NCBI GenBank assembly: GCA_037974665.1
Contig: CM075770.1
Coordinates: 22,679,501-22,743,500, forward strand
Direction of reading: 5' to 3'
DNA: 64,000 bases
DNA from: Ehretia macrophylla
Taxonomy: Eukaryota > Streptophyta > Magnoliopsida > Boraginales > Ehretiaceae
In this document: piece by piece, positions 1 through 10,917 of the stretch
How the letters are laid out: each line of letters starts with the position of its first letter
Numbering within the stretch: the first letter of the stretch is position 1
Notes under the pieces: model-generated
Told to the model about the DNA's origin: nothing
Databases searched by the model: none
Seen by the model: the letters and a program-made list of their open reading frames with translations, nothing else
Translations under genes and position numbers: made by a program

Positions 1-3000
1 AAGGTACCGTGGGATTCGGTAATAGAAATGTGATGGATTAGGTTGTCTTCCTTTTTGCGGCTCAAGACGTACGATCCGGGACAAAAAAAATAGCACAAAA
101 GAAGAAAAGTGTCCCGAAATTGATGAAAACGTTCGATTTTGGACTCCGAAAATACACGCAGCTGAGCAGGATTGCTACCCCTGTCGTAGAGCTCTCGGAT
201 AGCTTTCCAACGGTATGCTGTGCGCCGCGCAACACCTTACAGATCAAAAGTTATGGGCACCGTAGCGATGGAGACCTGGTCCCAAGCCCCACGCCCTCGG
301 TTTATGGGCCCAGCCTCAACGTGAGGCGAAGTTTTCTTGCCCATGGTGTCGTGGGATTTGATAATAGAAATGTGATGGATTAGGTTGTCTTGCTTTTTGC
401 AGCTCACGACGTACGATGCGGGATGGCAAAACAGCACAAAAGAAGAAAAGTGTCGTGAAACTGATGAAACCGTTCAATTTTGGGCTCCAAAAATTGGCAT
501 AGCCGAGCAGGCTTGGTGCCCCCGTCGTAGAGCTCTCGGAGAGCTTTCCAACGGTATCTTGTGCACCGCGTAACTCCTTACGGATAAAAAGTTATGGGCA
601 CCGGAGCGACGGAAACTTGGTCCCAAGCCCAACGCCCTCGATTTGCGGGGCCAGCCTCTACGTGAGGCAAAGTTGTCTTGCCCAAGGTACCGTGGGATTC
701 AGTAATAGAAATCTGATGGATTAGTTTGTCTTCCTTTTCGCGGCTCACGACGTATGATCCTGGACCGAAAAATAGCACAAAAGAAGAAAAGTATCCTGAA
801 ACTGATGAAAACATTCGATTTTGGGCTCTGAAAACAAGCGCAGCCGAGCAGGCTTGGTGCTCCCGTCGTAGAGCTCTCGGAGAGATTTTCAACGGTATGT
901 TGTGCGCCGCGTAACTCCTTACAGATCAAAAGTTATAGGCACCGTAGCAACGGAGACCTAGTCCCAAGCCCCACGCCCTCGGTTTGCGGGACCAACCTCT
1001 ACGTGAGGAGAAGTTGTCTTGCCTAAGGTGCAGTAGGATTCGGTAATAAAAATGTGATGGATTAAGTTGTCGTCCTTTCCGCTGCTCACGACGTACGATC
1101 CGGGAAAGAAAAATAGCGCAAAAGAACAAAAGTGTCTCGAAACTGATGAAAACGTTCGATTTTGTTCTCCGAAAATAGGCACAGCTGAGCAGGCTTGGTG
1201 CCCTCGTCGAAGAGCCCTCGGAGAGCTTTGCAACGGTATGCTGTGCGCCGCGTAACTCCTTACGGATCAAAAGTTATGGGCACCGGAGCGACGGAGTCTT
1301 GGTCCCAAGCCCCACGCCCTCGGTTTGCGGGGCCAGCCTCTATGTGAGGCGAAGTTGTCTTGCCCAAGGTGTCGTGGGATTCAGTAATAGAAATATAATG
1401 GATTAGTTTGTCTTCCTTTTCGCGGCTCACGACGTACGATCCTGGACCGAAAAATAGTATAAAAGAAGAAAAGTATCCCGAAACTAATGAAAATATTCAA
1501 TTTTGAGCTCTGAAAACAAGCGCAGCCGAGCAGGCTTGGTCCTCTCGTCGTAGAACTCTCGGAGAGCTTTCCAATGGTATGCTGTGCGCCGCGTAACTCC
1601 TTACAAATCAAAAGTTATAGGCACCGTAGCAAAGGAGACTTGGTCCCAAGCCCCACACCCTTGGTTTGCGGGCCCAACCTCTACGTGACGCGAAGTTGTC
1701 TTGCCAAAGGTGCAGTAGGATTCGGTAATAAAAATGTGATGGATTAGGATGTCTTCTTTTTCGCGGCTCACAACGTACGATCCGAGATGAAAAAAATAGT
1801 ACAATTGAAGAAAAGTGTCCCAAAACTGATAAAAACGTTCAATTTTGGGCTCCGAAAATACTCGCAGCAGAGCAGGTTTGGTACCCCTGTCGTAGAGCTC
1901 TCGGAGAGCTTTCCAACAGTATGTTGTGCACCGCGTAACGCTTTACAAATCAAAAGTTATGGGCACCGTAGCGACGGAGACCTGGTCCTAAGCCCCACTC
2001 CCTCGGTTTGTGCGCCCAGCCTCTATGTGAGGCGAAGTTGTCTTGCCCATGGTCCCATGTGATTCAGTAATAGAAATGTGATGGATTAGTTTTTTTTCCT
2101 TTTCGCGTCTCACGATGTACGATGCGGGATGGAAAAACAACACAAAAGAAGAAAAGTGTCGCGAACTGATGAAACCATTCGATTTTGGGCTCCGAAAATA
2201 CTTGCAGTAAAGCAGGCTTGGTACCCCTGTCGTAGAGCTCTCAAATAGCTTTCCAACAGTATGCTATGCACCGCGCAACGCCTTATAGATCAAAAGTTAT
2301 GGGCACCGTAGCGATGGAGACCTGTTCCCAAGCCCTACGCCCTCGGATTGTGGGCCCAGACGCTACGTGAGGCGAAGTTGTCTTGCCCATGGTGCCGTGG
2401 GATTCAGTAATAGATATGTGATGGATTAGGTTGTCTTCCTTTTCGCGGCTCACGACGTACGATGCGGGATGGAAAAATAGCACAAAAGAAGAAAAATATT
2501 GCGAAACTGATGAAACCGTTCGAGTTTGGGCTCCAAAAATAGGCATAGCCGAGCAGGCTTGGTGCCCTCGTCGTAGAGCTCTCGGAGAGCTTTCCAACGG
2601 TATGCTGTGCGCCGCGTAACTCCTTACGGATCAAAAGTTATGGGCACCGGAGCGACGGAGACTTGGTCCCAAGCCCCACGCCCTCGGTTTGCGGGGCCAG
2701 CCTTTACGTGAGACGAAGTTGTCTTGCCCAAGGTACCGTGGGATTCAGTAATAGAAATGTGATGGAATAGTTTGTCTTCCTTTTCGCGGCTCACGACGTA
2801 CGATCCTGGACCCAAAAATAGCACAAAAGAAGAAAAGTATCCCGAAACTGATGAAAACATTCGATTTTGGGCTCTGAAAATAAGCGCAGCCGAGCAGGCT
2901 TGGTGCTCCCGTCGTAGAGCTCTCGAAGAGCTTTCCAACGGTATGTTGTACGCCGCATAACTCCTTACAGATCAAAAGGTATAGGCACCGTAGCAACGGA

Positions 3001-5005
3001 GACCTGGTCCCAAGCCCCACGCACTCGATTTGCGGGCCCAACCTCTACGTGAGGCGAAGTTGTCTTGCCCAAGGTGTAGTAGGATTCGGTAATAAAAATG
3101 TGATGGATTAGGTTGTCATCCTTTTTGCGTGTCACGACGTACGATTCGGGACAGAAAAATAGCGCAAAGAAGAAAAGGGTCCCGAAACTGATGAAAACAT
3201 TCGATTTTGTTCGCCAAAAACAGGCGCAACTGAGCAGGCTTAGTGCCACCTTCATAGAGCTCTCGGAGAGCTTTCCAACATTATGCTGTGCGCCGCGTAA
3301 CTCCTGATGAATCAAAAGTTATGGGCATCTGAGCGACGGAGACTTGGTCCCAAGCCCGCGCCCTCGGTTTGCGGGCCCAGACTCTACGTGAGGCGAAGTT
3401 GTCCTACCCAAGGTGCCGTGGGATTCAGTAATAGAAATGTAATGGATTAGGTTGTCTTCCTTTTCGCGGCTCAAGTCGTACGATCCGGGATGAAAAAATA
3501 GCACAATAGAAGAAAAGTGTCCCGAAACTGATGAAAACGTTCAATTTTGGGCTCCGAAAATACTCGCATCAGAGCAGGCTTGGTACCCATGTCATAGAGC
3601 TCTCGGAGAGCTTTCCAACGGTATGTTGTGCGTCGCGTAACGCTTTACAGATCAAAAGTTATGGGCACCGTAGCGACGGAGACTTGGTCCCAAGCCCTAC
3701 GCCCTCGGTTTGCAGGCCCAGCCTCTACGTGAGGCGAAGTTGTCTTGCACATCGTACCGTGGGATTCGGTAATAGAAATGTGATGGATTAGGTTGTCTTC
3801 CTTTTCGCGGCTCACGACGTACGATGCGGGATGGAAAAATAGCACAAAAGAAGAAACGTGTCGCGAAACTGATGAAAACGTTCGATTTTGGGCTCCAAAA
3901 ATAGGCGCAGCCGAGCAGGTTTGGTGCCCCCGTCGTAGAGCTCTTGGAGAGCTTTCCACTTGTATGTTATGCGCTGCGTAACTCCTTACGGATCAAAAGT
4001 TATGGGCATCGGAGCGACGAAGACCTGGTCCCAAGCCCCACGCCCTCGGTTTGCGGGCCTAGACTCTACGTGAGGCGAAGTTGTCCTGCCCAAGGTGCCA
4101 TGGGATTCGGTAATAGAAATGTGATAGATTAGGTTGTCTTCCTTTTCACGGCTCAAGACGTACGATCCTGGACGAAAAAATAGCACAATAGAAGAAAAGT
4201 GTCTCGAAACTGATGAAAACGTTCAATTTTTGGCTCCGAAAATACTCGTAGCAGAGCAAGCTTGGTACCCCTGTCGTAGAGCTCTCGGAGAGCTTTCCAA
4301 CAGTATGCTGTACGCTGCGTAACGCTTTACAGATCAAAAGTTATGGGCACCGTAGAGACGGAGACTTGGTCCCAAGCCCCACGCCCTCGGTTTGCAGGCC
4401 CAGCCTCTACGTGAGGCGAAGTTGTCTTGCCCATGGAACCGTGGGATTCGGTAATAGAAATGTGATGGATTAGATTGTCTTCCTTTTCGCAGCTCACGAC
4501 GTACGATGCGGGATGGAAAAACAGCACAAAAAAAGAAAGTGTCGCGAAACTGATAAAAACGTTCGATTTTGGATTCCAAAAATAGGCGCAGCCAAGCAGG
4601 CTTGGTGCCCCCGTCGTAGAGCTCTCGGAGAGCTTTCCAACGGTATGCTGTGCGCTGCGTAACTCCTTACGGATCAAAAGTTATGGGCACCGGAGCAACG
4701 TAGACTTGGTCCTAAGCCCCACGCCCTCGGTTTGCGAGCCCAGCCTCTACGTGAGGCGAAGTTGTCTTGCCCAAGGTGCCGTGGGATTCGGTAATAGAAA
4801 TGTGATGGATTAGTTTGTCTTCCTTTTCGCTGCTCACGACGTACGATCCTGGACCCAAAAATAGCACAAAAGAAGAAAAGTATCCTGAAACTGATGAAAA
4901 CATTCAATTTTGGGCTCTAAAAACAAGCGCAGCCGAGCAGTCTTGGTGCTCCCGTCGTAGAGCTCTCGGAATGCTTTCCAACGGTATGCTGTGCGCCGCA
5001 TAACT
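1..5005. repeat. 341-bp satellite array, block A
   Basis: About 14.7 head-to-tail monomers. The landmark TGATGGATTA recurs at 31, 373, 714, 1055, 1396, 1740, 2081, 2422 and so on to 4805, an average spacing of 341 bp. Each monomer carries a CGTACG core, the dyad AGCTCTCGGAGAGCT, and the stretch ATCAAAAGTTATGGGCACC. Linked variants define monomer types. T has TACTCGCAG, GGTACCCCTGTC, TAACGC and CCGTAGCGACGG. G has GATGCGGGATGG, AGGCGCAG, GGTGCCCCCGTC and CCGGAGCGACGG. C has GATCCTGGACC and ACAAGCGCAG. D has a GTCGTCC start. The order T-G-C-D occurs at monomers 1-4 and 7-10, and T-G dimers follow at 11-14. The block is cut at the left window edge and at 5005 by a retrotransposon. Open frames inside it are monomer-length by-products and are not called as genes. 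Confidence 0.97.
5001..5005. repeat. Target-site duplication TAACT, left copy
   Basis: The five bases before the LTR start (TGTGAGG at 5006) are TAACT. The same five follow the LTR end at 19124-19128. Joining across the insertion restores the satellite sequence GCATAACTCC, so this is the target duplication of the outer solo LTR. Confidence 0.95.
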
Positions 5006-5024
5006 TGTGAGGCCCGACCCCGAA

Positions 5025-5370
5025 TAACGTGTTTGACCTCGATTTGTGTGCCATAGACCAAGAATTATATGACTGACCTTGGATTACGTGCCCTGTCTTG
5101 GTTTTTGTGCATGCTTCGTCATTCGTGCCTTGACCTAGAATGGTATGCCCTAATCCCCGATTGACGTGAGTTATCTCGTTTCGTGTGCCCTAATCTAGAT
5201 TTGCGTGCCTTGACCTAGGTTTAAGAATCGTGTTTCGTTTTGTGTGCCTTGCATTGAATTACGCGCATTCATTTAGGGTTGCGTGCATTTACTTGGAAAA
5301 TGTGCATTCGTCTCGTAGTTCGTGCCCTACCTCGTAGTGCGTGCCCTAAACCTAGGAAAGCGTGCCCACA
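5025..5370 (+). repeat. Degenerate short tandem repeats at the LTR 5' end
   Basis: Units of roughly 20-25 bp built on GTGCCyTrACCTAGATT recur irregularly. Corresponding zones occur near 7190-7640, 13842-14290, 34385-34605 and 37575-37800. The zone is shorter in the last two LTRs, and that deletion explains part of why the LTR at 37566 is 3,554 bp rather than 3,730 bp. They lie in the presumed U3 promoter side, so an enhancer role is possible but unproven. Confidence 0.7.
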
Positions 5371-5820
5371 CATTAATCAAGAAAGTATCTTACACGAAGC
5401 ACTAGATCATTAATTAATCCTACAAACTCCACTAACTAATATTAAATTGTTAATTCAACTCACTAGAAGATGAAATTGTACCAAAAGCTAGACATTCTTA
5501 TTCTTTATTCCTTATTCTTTTGCATATCCCAAACACACAATTAAATATTTCTTAACCAAGACAAAAATTCAGATTCTTGCAATGCCTTCGCCGACCACTT
5601 TTTGTGCATTTTTGCTTGCTTGCTTAATTCAAATTCATTCCTAGCAATTCTAAGACAACTAATGACACAAAGCAATAAAAAAAATGGCTCAAAAACCCTC
5701 CCCAATGCACCAAATCGCAACCCATTCTCTTGCCCATGCTAGGGTGATTCAAATTATGCTTCTTGAAGACACAAAATCAGAATTCTCAAGGCTCAAGGCC
5801 GACACAAGCATCAACCTAGC

Positions 5821-5908
5821 AAGCTTTTCATTTTTTCTTTCATTCTTTCTTTCTTTCTCACATTTTCTCTCACTCTCTCTCATTTCTTCTCTCTCTCTCG
5901 GCCCTAGC
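5821..5908 (+). promoter_or_regulatory. Pyrimidine-rich tract, possible transcription start region
   Basis: A CT-rich stretch (CTTTCTTTCTTTCTCAC, CTCTCTCTCGGCCC) with counterparts at about 8000-8075, 14652-14727, 35075-35125 and 38218-38288. Plant promoters often carry pyrimidine patches near the start site, and its position about 0.8 kb into the LTR fits a U3/R border. I see no convincing TATA box, so the start site is a guess. Confidence 0.35.
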
Positions 5909-7161
5909 TGAAACTATACTCTCCTTAGCTTAAGTTCATCACTCAATGGTTCATCAAAACATGCAAGACCCTTAGGAGCTCGACCAAGCAAAGCTAGGAG
6001 CAAAGAAACGCACATGCAAGCCTTTAGGACATCCATTTTGGATTAGGTGAGTTTGTTAGCTTCCATTTCATTTTCTTCTTGTTCTAACCACATGCACCTA
6101 CTAAGAACTTGGTTACTAAGCTAGGAAATTAGAGAAAATCAAGAGGTCTCTCGGCTAAGCAAGGAAAAAAGGTTGACATTGTGCTTCATCAAGAGTTTGT
6201 GCATTTTCTTGTTGTCTTGCTAAGGTGAGTGCTAAAACTTCTTGAAAAGCTTTCAAAAACCACATGCATGCCTTTAAATGTCTATCTTTACTTCTGTACT
6301 TGTGATATATGTGTGTACATGAACTTTTGTAAGTATGCATGGCAAGATATTTGGCTAGAATGTGAAGATAGGTGAAATCGCGTATGGGGCAGCCTTCTGT
6401 CTTGTTGGTACGGGGTGATTTTTACCAGGTAAATGAGGTTGAAAATGTATGAAAATTGGTAGGTGACTATTTTTTCCAGTTCTGAGAATTTTTTGTAGAA
6501 ATAGGCCAAAGCTAATTTTGACTCTAAGGTCCACAAAATGGAAAAATATTAAGATGTGTCCAAATCTGGAAAGTCTGGAAAAATGAAGCAGGTTTTGGCA
6601 GATTCACTGTTCTTGTAGACCAAACCAGTTTTGACTTAGTAAATGATATCCAAAATGCATGAAATTTTCTATGCTGCTATATTTTTCAGTTCTGGACATT
6701 TTTGTCAGAAAGAGACTAAGGCTAAATCTGACCCTAACGTCCTAAAAAACGACAAGTATTGAAATGTGTGCAAATCTGGACAGTTTTGCGTAGTCTCACG
6801 GTTTTGGCTATAACTCGTGAACCCGAACTCCAAATGATGCGAGGTTTGTTTCTGGATTTAGTTCACTCCTTAAGATTTAATTCAACATTTTGTTCACTGG
6901 AATTGGAGTTTGTTTGCTTGTCTCAATTATTGTGAGAAAACAGACCATTGCAGTGAGGTTTTCAATTAGGGATTTGCTTTGAAAATTATTATAACTTCTC
7001 TTGTTGTATTAAATGCTTGGGATTGTGACACTTGGATGTTGTGTGGACTGTTTTGAATGCTTGAGGGTGTTTTAATTAATCAATGCATGGCTTGAGTTTA
7101 ATTACATGATAATTTAGGGCTTAATCGCACGGGTGAGCATGAAATGAAACCCTAATGACTT

Positions 7162-7166
7162 GGTAA
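7162..7166. repeat. Target-site duplication GGTAA, left copy
   Basis: GGTAA at 7162-7166 directly precedes TGTGAGG at 7167, and the same five bases follow the other end at 17549-17553. Joining them rebuilds the uninterrupted outer LTR (compare GGTAAACTCGC near 39548), which proves the nested insertion. Confidence 0.95.
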
Positions 7167-9679
7167 TGTGAGGCCCGACCCCGAATAACGTGTCTTACAT
7201 CGATTTACGTGCCTTGGACCCAGAATTATATGACTGACCTTGGATTACGTGCCCTGTCTTGGTTTTCGTGCATGCCTCGTCATATGTGCCTTGACCTAAA
7301 ATAGTGTGCCCTAATCCCCGACTGACGTGCGATACCTAAATATACGTGCCCTGACCTCGATATACGTGCGTTACCTCGTTTCGTGTGCCCCAACCTTGAA
7401 CTGCGTACCTTAACCTAGATATAGAGTCATGCCTTGATTTGCGTGCATTGCATTGAATTATATGCCTTGCATTGGTTTACGTGCATTCACCTAAGATTGC
7501 GTGCATTAGTCTTGAAGTTCGTGTCTTACCTCGTAGTTCATGTCTACCTCGTGATTTGTGCCCCGTATTGATTTCGGTGCATGCCTCGTTGTGCTTATCC
7601 TAAACCTCGAACTGTGTGCCTACACGCTAATCAAGAAAGAATCCTACACAATCCACTAACCAATATTATATTCCTAATTCAAATTCTCTACAAACTCCAC
7701 TAATAATAAAATAATACTAAACTATTCCTATATTTCCCACTATCTATTATTCTATTCATAATTCAACTCATCAACAAACATTCATATATTTTATTCTACC
7801 TAGATTCCCTAAATTCCCAACATTCCTATAACAATTCTATGACACAAATGCATAAAAATTACCGCAAAACCCTACCCAATGCACCCAAAACCTCGACACA
7901 TGCATCTGCCCATGCTAGGATGATTCAAATTGTGCTTCTTGGAGACACAAATCTGATTTTTGCATGCCCAAGGCCAACATTTGCATCAACAATAGCAAAA
8001 GCTTCTATTTTCTCTCATTTCTCTCACTCTCCTCACATTTCTCTCTCTCCCTCTCATTCTTCTCTCTCAATCTCGGTTTTGGCTGAGTTCATACACCCCA
8101 TAGCTCATCTTCATCATTCCATGGTTCATCAAGGCAAGCTAGAAGCTGAGAAACTCGATTAAACAAGCTAGGATGCAAGAAACACACATGCAAGCTCTTT
8201 GAACTTCCATTTCGGTTTAGGTGAGTTTCCTAGCTTCCATTTCTTTTCTTCTTGTTCTAACCTCATGCACCTACTAAGAACTTTGTCACTAAGCTAGGAA
8301 AATTGAGAAAAAATGGGTGGAGTCTTGGCTAAGCAAGGAAAAGAACAAATCTTGTGCTTCATCAAAGTCTTGTGCATCTTCTTGTTGTTTTGCTAAGGTG
8401 AGGGCTAAAACTTCTTGAAAATCCTTCAAAAATCCACATGCATGCTCTTAAATGTATGTCTTTGCTTCTGTACTTGAGTTATATGTGTGTTCATAAGCTT
8501 TTACAACCATGCATGGCAAGATTTTGGCTTGAAGATGATGATAGATGAAATCGGGTTTGGTGACAGCTTTCTGTTTTGTTGTTACGAGGTGAGTTTGGCT
8601 AGGAAAATGATGTTGAAAATGCATGAAAGTTAGTAGGTTTCTAGTTTTGCCAGTTTTGAACGTTTCTCACAGAAATAGGACAAAGCTAATTTTGACTCTA
8701 AGGTCCTCAAAATGGCAAATCATTAAAATGTGTCCAAATTTGGAAATCTGGAAAAATGAAGCAGGTTTTGGCAGATGCACTGACCTTGTAGAACGAACCC
8801 GTTTTGACTTGGTAAATGATGTCCAAAATGCATTCAATTTGGTGTGCTGCTAGATTTTTCAGTTCTGGACATTTTTGTCAGAAATGGACTAAGGCTAAAT
8901 CTGACCCTAAAGACTTCAAAAACGACAATTATAGAAATGTGTGCAAATCTGGATAGTTTTGTGCAATCCCACTGTTTTGGCTATAACTATTGATCTCGAA
9001 CTTCAAATGATGCAAGGTTTGTTTCTGATTTTAGTTCACTTCTTAAGATTTAATTTGAAATCTTATTCACTAGAATTGGAGATTGTTTTCTGGTCTTAAT
9101 AATTGTGAGAAAACAGCCTATTGCAGTAAGGGTTTCACTTAGTGTTATGCTTAGAAAAATTGTTGTAACTTCTCTTGTTGAATTAAATGCTTGGGATTGT
9201 GGCTTTGGGATGTTTTGTGGACTATTTTGAATACTTGGGGATGTTTGAATTAATTGATGTATGGCTTGAGATTGACTTTGAGTTGATTTGGGGCTTAATT
9301 GCACGGGTAAGCACGAAATGGAAACCCTAGTGACTAGGCGAACTTGCTAAGTGTTGATCCTTTGAATATTGAGTGTAATTATATGTTTAGTAGGCTGCCC
9401 GTAGTTGCCTTATAGCCCTAAAAGTGATTTTGATTCGTTGCATGTTGACAAATAGGCCTTTCTTGCATCCGAACCACGTAGATTGTTATTGCATGTTGAA
9501 TAACCTTATTATTTGATTACGTGGACGTTGAAATGAGTTATATGACATGATTTACGTGCGTTACATGGCTGCCCATTTAATGTTCATATAACTCCATATG
9601 TTTTTCAAGTGAAATTACTTGTCTATTCGTGCCCCGCTTGTTTACTTGTCAATGTGCAATCATATGACTGTCCAGAGGC

Positions 9680-9910
9680 AACCTACTTTGTTGTCCTCCT
9701 AATGTGATATATTAAATGTCATAAATGTGCATTGCATACAAGGTTGCAACCTTTCATTCTGGCGTGGTAGCGTTCACGCACACCGGGCGGCATCGAGCTT
9801 GCCGGTACAACCGTGACTCCCATTGTCCAATTCCCTCTCTCGCTTGGGGGCTAAACTTCCTCGGATAGTTGGGTCGTAGGATTTTGGGGTACATCCGGAG
9901 TACACCCACT
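9680..9910 (+). other. Conserved LTR block I (palindrome plus hairpin), damaged copy
   Basis: The block runs from ACCTACTTTGTTG to ATCCGGAGTACACCC. The palindrome AAGGTTGCAACCTT is at 9740-9753. The hairpin arms are TGGTAG (9765-9770) and CTCCCA (9817-9822). The inner arms are CACCGG (9781-9786) and CCGGTA (9802-9807), around the loop GCGGCATCGAGCTTG (9787-9801). Compared with the intact copies, the loop, the inner right arm and the outer right arm each carry one change. Confidence 0.75.
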
Positions 9911-10128
9911 TGGCGTATTAAGGGGATGATTTGAAGTCGGCCGCAACAACTGAGAGCAAAAGCTCACCGTATCATTTTTCTATATGTATAAGTACTCTCG
10001 CTTGGTTCCTAGAGGACCTCGGGGAGGAAAGACTGGTAATTGTGTTCCTTTACTTTATATTATTGTTATGTACTTAATTGTGTTATATTCATGCTTGCAA
10101 AAAGGATTTTCATAAGTTGAACCTGAAA

Positions 10129-10383
10129 ATGAGTTTCAAAACCTATTTCTCGTTCCCCCTCGCTGAGTTCATCAGAACTCACCCTCTTTTATCATCTCAG
10201 GTGAAGAAGATCAAGAAAAGGTACCTGAGGACGATGTGCCTAACGATGATTCCTTGGAGTGATTGCCTGTCCTATGTACTTTGCGTGATTATGGCTATTT
10301 GTGAACTATGCTACTTGAAGACTATTTCTTTTCATGTTGCTCAATGTTTGTAATGTAAAAGACCCCCGTTGTAATTTGGGGTC
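10129..10383 (+). other. Conserved LTR block II: acceptor-like site, acidic mini-frame, hairpin
   Basis: ATGAGTTTCAAAAC, then CGCTGAGTTCAT and ACTCACCCTC, then TTTTATCATCTCAG ending at 10200, which looks like a splice acceptor with a pyrimidine-rich approach. After it, 10203-10262 encodes EEDQEKVPEDDVPNDDSLE followed by TGA. A 6-bp hairpin GACCCC...GGGGTC occupies 10361-10383. Other family 1 copies are 16781-17035, 18358-18611, 40356-40611 and 42805-43064. There is no in-frame ATG next to the acidic segment, so translation would need an upstream exon or would not occur. Confidence 0.5.
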
Positions 10384-10905
10384 TAATTTTGGTTTGTACT
10401 GATGTTAACTAGACAGACACTAGACACTACTATGGTCATTTTGCTATTATTACTGCTAGTACCTATAATAGGATTATGAAGTATTAGGTAAGGGCTAAGT
10501 AAAATGAACCAACCAAATCTTAAGCAGGTACTCGCTATTAAGCTAAGATCAACAGGTATTTTTGTAACGAGGTTTAACAAACAAACGAGACATAGTATCA
10601 TGCTAGGTTATTAATCAAACGTAACATCGAGATAGTTAGTAGGCGTTTCAATTGATGGTAAATAGTAATCCTAGTTGGAAATGAAATTGAGATTGAAAAA
10701 TTTGAGGCGTTTAGAGAATTAGGTCAAACCAAATAGCCCAATTACAACCGTTATGCAGCCGGTTTTTCGGGAAATTTTGGATTTTAGGCCAAAACGTTAA
10801 GTGTTAAATCTTCAAAAACGGTTAAGTATGTGATATGACTTGAATGTTAGATCACACCCTAGTCTAACCTTTATAGGCCGGGTTGGGGTGTGACACCTTT
10901 TAGAA

Positions 10906-10917
10906 TGGTATCAGAGC
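10906..10917 (+). other. Primer-binding site, initiator Met tRNA type
   Basis: TGGTATCAGAGC, ten bases after the 5' LTR end. This is complementary to the 3' end of plant initiator methionine tRNA, the usual minus-strand primer for Ty3/gypsy elements. Complementarity weakens after the first 12 bases. Confidence 0.93.

Larger units (their letters stand above)
7167..10895 (+). repeat. 5' LTR of the LARD-like element (3,729 bp)
   Basis: Bounded by TGTGAGGCCCG and GGGGTGTGACA. In order it holds degenerate short repeats (7190-7640), a pyrimidine tract (8000-8075), a donor-like AG|GTGAGT (8220/8221), the conserved palindrome-hairpin block (9680-9910), an acceptor-like CATCTCAG (ends 10200), and a GACCCC/GGGGTC hairpin (10361-10383). 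Its copy of the conserved hairpin is damaged at three positions relative to the 3' LTR. Short open frames, for example 7839-8162 and 10078-10353, recur only because LTR copies are similar and are not called as genes. Confidence 0.95.

Noticed and set aside
1-5005. Dozens of 60-210-codon open frames on both strands of the satellite
   Set aside because: They recur once per monomer, shift frame between monomers, match no known protein family, and overlap each other on both strands. They are by-products of a repeat poor in stop codons.
1-5005. Centromere assignment of the satellite
   Set aside because: Unit length and higher-order structure would allow it, but no CRM-type elements or CENP-B-like box are evident, and pericentromeric or other heterochromatin fits equally well.
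5684-5911. 75-codon frame rich in Ser, Phe and Leu
   Set aside because: It is the translation of the pyrimidine tract in the LTR; the same tract in other LTRs gives different frames.
10078-10353. 91-codon frame repeated in several LTRs (SFKTYFSFPLAEFIRTHPLL)
   Set aside because: Conserved across copies, but the nucleotide sequence itself is nearly invariant there. The ATG is lost at 42809 and the frame diverges after the acceptor-like site, so I treat it as a conserved non-coding block.
10906-10917. Possible tRNA gene signal
   Set aside because: Only 12 bases complementary to a tRNA 3' end; it is a primer-binding site, with no cloverleaf or promoter boxes.
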